A stretch of 64,000 nucleotides of DNA from Enoplosus armatus. Its lineage: Eukaryota > Chordata > Actinopteri > Centrarchiformes > Enoplosidae. Both the position numbers and the translations under genes were made by a program. This document shows, one piece after another, positions 56,701-64,000 of the stretch (position 1 is its first letter; each line of letters opens with the position of its first letter). Location: positions 4,799,501-4,863,500 of the forward strand of contig NC_092183.1 of NCBI RefSeq assembly GCF_043641665.1, read 5' to 3'. The notes below the pieces were generated by a model that saw only the letters and a program-made list of their open reading frames with translations, was not told the origin of the DNA and did no database searches.

Positions 56701-57365
56701 GCACAGACAGCCCGCTTTCTTACTGCTACATAAAGGGCATTGGCTTTTAAGTTGGAAATCCAGCAATCTCACAGAGAGCAGGCGCTAAATGTGACACTAC
56801 ATTTATAATAGAACTGTATCCAGGTGAGAAGTTTCTCTTTTTAATGAAATAATTTAACCTTTAGAAATTACAGATACACACAACCACGAGAAATACTAGA
56901 AGTATGCGCAAAATCTTGCAGTAATCATATACATACCTGTGTTTTGACTTTTTGGAGGTATACCTGGAATAGGGGGGAAAAAAAGATGATTTCAGTCACT
57001 TAAAAATAAATGTCATGCCATTGTGCCAATATTGACGTAGTAAGCAAGAACTACCTATGCCGCTTGCTTTTCTTGGAGCTCTTCTTCTTCTTCTTTTTCT
57101 TCTTCCTCAGTGGCGACAGGCTGTGGGAAGGAGACCTAAAGCGGGAGAACAAATAAACATGAACTCCGGAGAGTACCAGGCATTCTCCTGTACACCTCTC
57201 AATTTATTTATTTCAGGCAACACGACAAAAGGTGTCCAACAATACACCTCACTGCAGAGTCATCTCATTTGGGGAACTGACCTTTTCCTTTTCCTCTTCC
57301 GTTCAGACTTTCTCTTCTTCTTCTTCCCCTTGGGCCGAGGGGAGAGTTCCTCATCAAAGGAGGGG
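47528..57365 (-). CDS. srrm4: srrm4 (nSR100), 3' eleven coding exons, 5' end missing
   Basis: A Ser/Arg-repetitive nuclear splicing factor that promotes inclusion of neuronal microexons. Eleven exons (57365-57282, 57120-57055, 56963-56937, 56642-56592, 55174-55091, 54257-54095, 50799-50483, 50273-50079, 49437-49336, 49217-49062, 47792-47528) join in perfect phase into about 502 residues. In order they show a lysine-rich stretch with eight K in a row, KHKRKDERKHKK, an RS region (RTHSRRRRRYRRSESYS), the YDSGNDTSSPPS motif shared with mammalian SRRM4, further RS repeats (SYSRSPSYS), and the eMIC end RRRDSPSHLEARRIT plus SARKRPIPYFRPSPSS. Mammalian SRRM4 is 611 aa and begins with a conserved LFEKFWRGTFKA-type region that was not found here, so the first exon(s) probably lie beyond 64 kb. 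SRRM3 is the paralogue alternative; the neighbours HSPB8 and CCDC60 favour SRRM4. Confidence 0.92.
47985..48440. mobile_element. palindromic MITE (family C, full copy)
   Basis: The ends are inverted repeats: CAGACAGACAAAGTTAGTGA with CTAGCTGGCGAACATAGTGG on the left, and CCACTATGTTCACCAGCTAG with CGCTAACTTTGTCTGTCTG on the right. No ORF. It lies in the last intron of srrm4. Related halves occur at 16.6 and 41.3 kb. Confidence 0.65.
49062..49217 (-). CDS. srrm4: srrm4 exon, core of eMIC domain
   Basis: A 156-nt exon (acceptor GCTTCCCAG, donor ACAAG/GTACAG). It ends KSYSPMKKRRRDSPSHLEAR then RIT, nearly identical to the mammalian eMIC segment needed for microexon splicing. Confidence 0.93.
49336..49437 (-). 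CDS. srrm4: srrm4 exon, RS repeats
   Basis: A 102-nt exon reading SYSRSPSYSADVRRRGSVAS then LSSRGSYSRYSDD; acceptor TCGTCGCCAG, donor GACAG/GTGAAC. It matches the SYSRSPSYS block of mammalian SRRM4. Confidence 0.9.
49525..49925. mobile_element. family B repeat, copy 2
   Basis: GATGGTGGCGCAATAGAGGA, GGATCACCAAAGTCATT, GAATGGCTGTACCAAATTTC and TTGAGATATTTCAGTCCGGA follow in the same order as in copy 1. It lies in an srrm4 intron. Confidence 0.6.
50079..50273 (-). CDS. srrm4: srrm4 exon, RS repeats
   Basis: A 195-nt exon from QQITLGCRVEVVRSPK to RSTGSSRYSGRYSRSLSLSS; acceptor TTCTTCACAG, donor TGCAG/GTGGGT. Phases agree with both neighbours. Confidence 0.9.
50483..50799 (-). CDS. srrm4: srrm4 exon with YDSGNDTSSPPS motif
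   Basis: A 317-nt exon; acceptor TCTGTTTGCAG, donor CAAGAG/GTAATG. It holds HDYDSGNDTSSPPSSKTG and VSDSGNSVTSYAS, both with counterparts in mammalian SRRM4. It is the largest visible exon. Confidence 0.92.
50800..54094. other. srrm4 intron
   Basis: 3.3 kb, AT-rich, with A- and T-homopolymers. No exon or recognisable repeat family. Confidence 0.55.
54095..54257 (-). CDS. srrm4: srrm4 exon, non-RS central region
   Basis: A 163-nt exon; acceptor TTTTCCCACAG, donor GCCACC/GTAAGT. It begins HHLQKSVVHQALGDLAAVVE and ends APKYRSILSTAT. It lacks RS repeats and corresponds in position to the less conserved middle of SRRM4. Confidence 0.87.
54258..55090. other. srrm4 intron
   Basis: 0.8 kb; no exon or repeat recognised. 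Confidence 0.55.
55091..55174 (-). CDS. srrm4: srrm4 exon, Arg/Ser-rich
   Basis: An 84-nt exon reading SRTHSRRRRRYRRSESYSSS then CQSSTED; acceptor CCTCCTCCAG, donor GACAG/GTAGGA. It resembles the PRKSHRHRHHR/SESR part of the mammalian protein. Confidence 0.88.
55175..56591. other. srrm4 intron
   Basis: 1.4 kb; a repeat fragment at 55.2 kb and a C-run near 55.9 kb; no exon recognised. Confidence 0.55.
55230..55372. mobile_element. fragment of the repeat with TTAATCGACTAATCG ends
   Basis: GATTAATCAATCGACAGAGA and AGCTTCTCAAATGTGAGGAT followed by TTGCTGCTT match the same family as the nested fragment at 38.1 kb. It lies in an srrm4 intron. Confidence 0.5.
56592..56642 (-). CDS. srrm4: srrm4 51-nt exon
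   Basis: It encodes SSLKHKRKDERKHKK between CATCCCACCAG and AAAAG/GTCAGT; phases 1 and 2 continue both neighbours. Confidence 0.87.
56937..56963 (-). CDS. srrm4: srrm4 27-nt microexon
   Basis: Acceptor CCCCCCTATTCCAG and donor ACACAG/GTATGT bound 27 nt (1+8x3+2) encoding YTSKKSKH. Its length is a multiple of three, so skipping keeps the frame. The intron towards the upstream exon is only 91 nt. Confidence 0.8.
57055..57120 (-). CDS. srrm4: srrm4 66-nt exon, poly-lysine
   Basis: It encodes LSPLRKKKKKKKKSSKKSKR then H; acceptor CTTCCCACAG, donor CATAG/GTAGTT. The poly-Lys run matches the KKKKKKSSKKHKR block of mammalian SRRM4. Confidence 0.87.
   Translation of the reverse strand, partial: PVATEEEEKEEEEELQEKQAA
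57282..57365 (-). CDS. srrm4: srrm4 exon, first one visible in the window
   Basis: An 84-nt exon; acceptor TCTGCTTGCAG, donor AAAAG/GTCAGT. It encodes PSFDEELSPRPKGKKKKRKS then ERKRKRK. It needs two bases from an upstream exon that was not recognised in the remaining 6.6 kb. Confidence 0.87.
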
Positions 57366-57540
57366 CTGCAAGCAGAGACAGAGCACAAAGGAACTCTTAC
57401 TTCTGTATTCATTCCAGTGATGGGAAATGAAATGTGAAATCTCAGCTGGGTGAGGAGCACATTTTAGGGGCGCGAGTTACAACTTCTGAATCCCAGTATC
57501 TGTACTGAGTATTTCTAATATTATCATACAGATAAGTCTA

Positions 57541-57960
57541 GCTTCCGGCTTCCACTCCAACACAATGGAGGTGACTTCCAGGAATTCTGTTCACATTGGA
57601 CAATTCTGCACCTCGCAATTTACGTCCACTGCCAACGACCAGTACCGACGCAGGAAGTTGTGTGCCCCTTTCATAGTGAAGCAGAGAGTAAGGGTGTGGC
57701 AGTCTGGATGGTGGATTAGTTTGTACCCCATCACAGACCTGCAATTAACGGTTGTCCTTGATTGTCTCTGAACTTTAACCACAATGTAGTTGCCATGCGC
57801 AGAGTTTGTTGTGTTGATTTTAAATGTAATTTTTCAACGCTGTGAGCACCACAAACTACAGGCAGAAACCTCTGAGACGGATACTTCAAAACTACCTGCA
57901 CGGCAAGACACAACTGAAGGTAAGTGAGAGTTTTCACAATTTGGGTGGCCTGCCCCCTTT
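57541..57960. repeat. possible dispersed repeat in srrm4 intron
   Basis: TTCCACTCCAACACAATGGA near the start and GGTAAGTGAGAGTTTTCACA with ATTTGGGTGG near the end look like parts of a dispersed teleost repeat. No second copy in this window confirms it. Confidence 0.3.
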
Positions 57961-60900
57961 AATGTCAATACATTTTTTCTGAAAAAGGGACAAAACTGTA
58001 CTTTCAGTGCTTGAGACTTCGAGTTTGCCCCAACAATTGTACACTGGACGTACAAAGATAAGATTTGCAATAAAGGATCTATGTAAAAAGTTCTGACATT
58101 TGTTGGGTTTAATATATTGGAGAACTTACAGAAAGAGAACTGTAAGCAACACTTCTGTGATATCAGATGTGCGCTACGAGCCAAGTGTGAAACTCCCTCT
58201 GTACAAGTCTTTTTTCCTAAAATCTTTGCAGATAAATAACCCGAACAGAACGGATGGGTTAAAATAATCCACATGACTCATCGTTGGCATCACATAACTG
58301 CACATATATGCATCCTGATTGATCCTGACACACATAAGCGAGATTATCTGTGAGCCAAATGTCCCGTATGAGATGATCCCATCACAACAGGATGATGAAA
58401 TCCTATCCAGACTGCTACAAAGCACAAAACAGATCGCATGCCAGTGAGCTTCACTGAAGTCAAGACTGACGACAACATGGCCTCACTCAGAGGGGGGAGA
58501 TAGATCCGTGATGCATGCCATCCACTGCCAGTGCCCATATCTGACTTCACAGTAGTTACGTCGGCAAACGCTTCCTATTTAGCCTTTGAATCTGTGCTCT
58601 GGCTGCCTATTGGCTGTTGACTCTGAGGCATGTTGGATTGTCCCTTATCCCTTTTTCTGGTTTTTGAGCATACAAACACACTGTGGAGTAGGACACGTGT
58701 ACTATAGGCTTTCACTTCAGAACCTCACTTCAGCAGCTGTGGCGGTGAACAGCTAATTGTCTTCATTAATGTGTGATTTGATTGTTTTAGCAGAACTAAA
58801 TAGACATTTTTAATTTGTTTTTAATTGGGATTTTCCTTTTTGTTTTTGCTATTGATAGGGAAGCTTCTTGTTAATCTTGTTAGACTAACTAAGGATGTTA
58901 AGGAAAGTGTCGGAGAGAGATTTTTCTAATCTTAAAAGAGTTATTCAGCTATTTCACTCAGTTGGGGTACTTGCGAGAGACTTTCCAGACTGGTTTTTTT
59001 TTGAATGTTCATGGAAGAGACAAAAACTCCAGCAAATCACTGATCGACAGTGTGCGGGATGCTTTGGTTCTGTCAAAGTCCGAATTTATGATCCCATGCG
59101 TCTGTCTATGAGACTTTCTAAAGTGCTCAGAATCGTTACAGTCGAGGACAAGTTATCCTGACATTTTGTCCCTTATATGGGTAAAGTTCAGTTCCCACAG
59201 AGAAATCCGTGAACAAGCATCTTTTTTTAGATCCTACCTGCCTGGGAAATCTTTCAAACCCCTCGCCTTCAGTTTGTAAAGAAGGATTTCTGTGAAAAGA
59301 ATTGAAGCCCAGACTAATATTACTAAAGTAATGTCACTTGAGGAGTTGACAAAGCTCTGCCAGGACCACAGTAGACGTTATACAATTGTTTTCACATGCT
59401 TTACTCCACTTCATCCAGCCCTTTTGCAAATAGCACCACTGATCCTACATGAACCAAAAAAGCAGCCAACCCAAAGCTTTTCTTGTGTAACTCTTGTTTA
59501 TCATGGGAAAGCCCTGCCAGCTCCTGGATATACAGGATATATCTGAACTCTAGAACCTTGATCTTGATTGAAAAAAGGGCAACATGGCCGTAAATTTGAA
59601 TCTGACGTATTTTCTGGAGCAGGACCCAGACAAGTGTATGTACTGTAGTAGAAGCTAATGTTAATGGTTATTAGGACATATTAACACAAACACAGGTTGC
59701 TTTCCTGACAGTTGTAGCTAACAATGACAAAAACAGTTTCGTTAAGGCTCTCTTAGGTCTCAAATAGACCTCCACGATGGTCCCACTTGTGAAAGCAGGA
59801 AATGTGTGATGCATCTGCGCGCCTCTGTTTTTCACGGCCACTATGCGCCTGCACATATCCCCTTGTACACATGCTCATGCCAGCCCCGGACACTCGTCTC
59901 CCATGCATTCATCTCTTGAAGTGTGAATTCACCATTACAAAGAAACAGAACTTGTCAGATTCTGTTGACCAGCTTGATTGCCGTCCAGAGGTCCACTTCA
60001 TTTGCTCTCTGAAAATGACTGATGTGGAAAAGGGCGACGAAGGCCTTTGAAGCGCCACAAGCCCATTGAATCAGCCTTTCAAGTGAAATTCATAAGAAGC
60101 AAAGAGGAGGGAGCGAGCATGTAGGGTGATACAGAGTAAAGCAGAGATGTGCGAGAAGACGCTTTAGACTGCAACTCACTCGGGGAGCATCACCTTGGCT
60201 TTGATGAATAGGCTGAAAATAAGCTTTATTGGGAAAACTGGAAAGGGAATGTGGTAGGTTAAAACAGAACTGATTATGGCACCGACATGCCCATTTACTC
60301 ACGTACAGACAGAGGGATATATGGGTACATGCAGGCACACGGAGCTGTTTTATGACTTAACAAATGAAGCTGTTGACGTAAATGATGTTTGCGTCCACTC
60401 CGTGTCATTTCCTGTCGTCACGTCTCAGGGTTTATCACAACGATCAAAGCAACACGTCTTTTGTAAAATGTCAAGCCAAGCTCTTTTAATCGTTTATTTA
60501 TTTTCTGTTGTTATTGTTCATTCCAACTGCTGTCAAGCCTCTAACGCTCTTCCACGTGATCCTTCAGCGAGGCGAGAACCGACTACGCTTTCCAACTCAT
60601 TTAACAGCAAGTACTGGACATATTACATCCTTCCAAAACCTGCAGGGAAGAACGTAGCGTTGTCCTGAGTTAGGAGCTCTTTTAATATTAAATCTAGGGC
60701 TGATGAATTTATTATTATTAATATTGAGGTCAAAAAAAACACCCAACCACTCACAGGCTCCAGGTTCTCCAATATAATAAAGTGCTGCTATACACTCTTT
60801 TATGTCATTGTAAATTGTTTTGAAGTGTTGGTCGGACAAGTCAAGCCTTACGAAGACATCACGATGGGCTCTGGGAACTTGTGACAGGTGTTTTTCACTA

Positions 60901-63099
60901 TTTTATGATGTTTTATTGTTGTTTATTGTTTCTGATGTTTTATTGTTACTTTATATTAGACTTAATCGATTTGCGACAGGTCAGTAGTTTAGGTGATTTC
61001 CTCCACAGTTGTCTCCATATTTTTTGTCATTATGGGTCTGGTACAGTAAGATGATCTCCCCAACATACGAAGGCTCTCATTGGCTCAGTCATTACCAAGA
61101 GACTTGCGAATGGCTGGACAATTTGAGACAGGACCCCATTCACTGAGAATTAAACTTTGAAAAAACATCTGGCGCCGTCCACCGTGACTCACAGATGTGG
61201 GGAAGATGAGAAAGCTTCAGCTTTATTTTAGGACAACCCGTCACGCTCGTTGTGATTCCCTCACGAAACAGAAGCACATTGACTGAGCAACGTAAAAGAC
61301 AAACAAACAAAATGGAGGACGACCTTATTTTTGAGATCAATGGCTTCCTAATTGTCTACAATATAACTTCAACTAGCTACCGGGACTTGAATAAGATAAA
61401 CAATGCATGGAGACTAAACTAGGTGCCAGCTTCAGGCTGATGAGAGGCACAAGAGAGCCTGCTACTTTGCATTTGGACGTGAATGAAGGGTGAGGCTACA
61501 AAAAAATGCAAGAAAATTGTTTTGTGTTTTAATTGGCTTAACTTAGAATAAAAATAAGCATTAACAATAAGTTTATTCAGTTTCTGAATAACTTTATCAA
61601 TACCCAGATAATCTTTTACATATGAGGCTTAGTTTAGCTCTGGGCAGAATACATCCAAATGTCTACAAATAGAAGCTGTCTCAGAAACATTTTTAAGCTC
61701 TTTCACGCTCACTGCAGGGTAATTTTTTGCCATTTGCGTCAAAATTCAAGGTACCTTCATGTTACACAAACAGCAGGTCAAGCTAACATGCGAGCGTAAT
61801 CACAACTGACCCAGACAGTGACAAACTGTACCGCTCCTTGATATATGCGAACACAGAGCTCTGGAGACTAGGTGCCTCTTTCATTGGACGCCGAAGACTG
61901 TCTTGCTATAATAAATGGCCCTGCTTGGTGTAGTCGGCAGTTTGGGAGCATTAGGAACTGAAATGCATTAGGGCTGATTAGACAGACCAAGCCAAAGTAC
62001 CCTCTCCTGGTAATGAGAACGCTTTGTCACTCATTAACACCTCTACCATTCGGGCCTTGTAAAAAGAGAGCACAAGGCAAGCATTTGCATTTTTTCTTGC
62101 CACCAGAAACAGTTTCTTTTGATGAGGTGGAGAGAATGAAGGGGAGAACGAGAGAGCAGTCAATTGCCAGCTACACTGGGAATGGTGATTGTGCGAAACA
62201 ATGGTGTATGAAAAAGGGATTCAGGGACATTTGATGAGAATATCCTCGATGCTGAAAGCAGCCTATTTTCCTGAAGAGCATGTTGCTTTTTTCATTGCCG
62301 CAATCATGCACCAACACCATGGCTGTATACATGTACATCCTAGATGTACTCGCTTGATGTCAGGCACTGTATCACTGTATTCTACCCAGTGTTGTTGGAG
62401 ATGCAGAGTTTTCAGGTAATTAAATGTTTTACTCATTCAACTGAAGTGAATGGAAGTGATTCATTTCTTTGGCTCTTTTTCAAGTGAACCAGATTCCTTC
62501 ACTCACTGTAGCAAACGCTCCGTTTCTAGAAGGAAGCCAGTGTCAGTGGCTTGTGGTTTCATGTTATGATTAACATCGGTCGCTCTATTAAATTGGGCTG
62601 CTGCCGGCCAATTAGCAAGATAACAATCCAAAGTACAAATGCCTTTCTCAACAGAGGAGACTTTTCTCAGGCAGCAACTTGCAGCGCTTTGTAATAGAGA
62701 CAAGGAAATGGGAAATGAATCCACCTCATTAGCCACTTTTTACTAGATTGAAATGAATAAACACACAAACACAATATTTTTCATGCATTTCTTATCTTCC
62801 TGGTCACTTTTGATCAATTCTTTTTTTGCTTATAGCCAGCGGACCTTGGTGGTTCATCTGTGCACCTAAAGAAAGTCAGTCACGACTGGATGAAGCTGCT
62901 GTTCCGTCTTCTACCAGCTGACCTTGTGGTCCAAGTTGATAAACAGTTGCCTGGTGGTGATTATTACTCTTGACTATCAGATCCTCAGATACATGGTGAC
63001 AATCTCATGGACGCAGGGAACACTGCACTTTAGAGACAGTTTGACACTTTGTGATTAGTGATTATCAGAAAAGATTAAGTTGGAGAATTTGTCAAGTCG
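57961..63099. other. srrm4 5' intron or upstream sequence, nothing coding recognised
   Basis: Several short ORFs have no splice or homology support. The 5' exon(s) of srrm4 were looked for (LFEKFWRGTFKA-type start) and not found. Confidence 0.5.
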
Positions 63100-63420
63100 T
63101 AGTCTTGAGTCACTCTCTTTCAGAATTCATTTTAAAGTCCTATTAATCACGTGCAAGGCTTTGCATGGTCTGGCGCAGGAATATAAAACCGAACTTCTAA
63201 TCTCTTATTGTCCTCAGAGGCCCCCTGAGATCCACCAATTTCGGTCTTTTAACTCAGAGTCCAGGTTAAAACTAAGCGTGATCAGGCTTTTGCTGTATTG
63301 GCTCTTTGGCTCTGGAAAAGCCTTCCACTTAGCATCAGGTCGGCTAAGACTGTCTCTGCTTTTAAATCTCATCTTAAAACCCATTTCTATTGAACGGCTT
63401 TTGTACTTTTGAACTATTAT
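63100..63420 (+). mobile_element. decayed L2/CR1-type LINE, 3' end of the reverse transcriptase ORF
   Basis: Successive frames give LSFRIHFKVLLITCKALHGL, KTKRDQAF-like and LWLWKSLPLSIRSAKTVSAF followed by KSHLKTHFY, the conserved C-terminal end of teleost L2-like LINE polyproteins. Frameshifts and the lack of upstream ORF show a dead 5'-truncated copy. Confidence 0.7.
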
Positions 63421-64000
63421 TTTGCTGTGTTCAAACCCACCATAGTCATGCATGAAAACTGCTGCTTCTTCAGTGATGTCAGTGCACAGACTCGGGGTCA
63501 TCTGGCAGCAAGTTGAAGCTGGTTTAACTACAGCAGCGACATCATCCGGCAAAGCATTGTGCTGGCTATCAAACACGTTCAAGGACACATTTCCTGGGGG
63601 ATTACTTTGTAGCATGAAGGACTGTTCAACATGCGTCGAGGAGATGTGAGAAAATGATTTGTGAAAACTTTGCAATTGTAAAAATCCTGTTTCTTAGGAG
63701 TACAAGATAAACCACTGTGCAGTGCTTCAGCATTTTATCAGCCTTAAAACTCATGCGTACAAATGACAAACTGGACTTCCAGGAGTGTGCTTCATCTTCT
63801 CACTATAGTAACTGTAGCCACATGCTACACTGTGCAAGATGAGTACATGAAAATACTGCGACAGAGTAAAGGCAGCGTACTACAGAGCGGCTCTGCTAAC
63901 GTCAGAAGAAATTAACACACTTTTATAAGGAAAATTAGCAGAGACGCAACATGAGACAGCAAAGGCAGCGTATATAATTTCTTAGTGATGCTGCCATCTA

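Noticed and set aside
58895..59546. Two consecutive plus-strand ORFs that could be a transposon relic
   Set aside because: No reverse transcriptase, integrase, transposase or gag motif could be recognised.

Overview
This window reads as nuclear DNA of a ray-finned fish, most likely a percomorph teleost. The genes have many short exons with GT-AG introns. The non-coding DNA is AT-rich and full of (CA)n/(TG)n microsatellites and teleost-style MITEs. The gene content matches the vertebrate SRRM4-HSPB8-CCDC60 neighbourhood. No bacterial genes, rRNA, tRNA or CRISPR arrays were seen. All identifications come from reading translated exons and checking splice-phase continuity; no database search was run.

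Layout from left to right: (1) about 2.5-26.6 kb, minus strand: ccdc60, recognised by position and by a chain of exons whose splice phases mostly agree. At least one exon carries an apparent +1 frameshift, and the 5' exons are unclear. An RFX X-box-like site lies just upstream. (2) 29.9-32.4 kb, plus strand: a four-exon HSPB1-like small heat shock protein, probably hspb15, with an unusually long acidic C-terminal tail encoded by its own exon. (3) 34.5-43.7 kb, minus strand: hspb8, complete in three exons, with a TATA box. It is tail to tail with the hspb15-like gene. (4) 47.5-57.4 kb, minus strand: the 3' eleven coding exons of srrm4, including the eMIC (microexon-enhancer) end and a 27-nt microexon. 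The N-terminal exon(s) were not found and probably lie beyond the right edge. (5) 57.4-64 kb: no exon recognised; repeats, including a decayed L2/CR1-type LINE 3' end at about 63.1-63.4 kb.

The two sHSPs encode holdase chaperones with the same intron positions in the alpha-crystallin domain. HSPB8 normally works with BAG3 in chaperone-assisted autophagy. SRRM4 promotes neuronal microexon splicing, and CCDC60 is a poorly characterised coiled-coil protein. They do not form one pathway; their proximity is conserved synteny. In mammals the SRRM4 paralogue SRRM3 sits beside HSPB1, so an HSPB1-like gene beside SRRM4-HSPB8 here is notable. No clearly new biological system was found. The most useful leads are the acidic sHSP tail, the sHSP/SRRM paralogy, the signs of decay in ccdc60, and several intact or palindromic MITEs.
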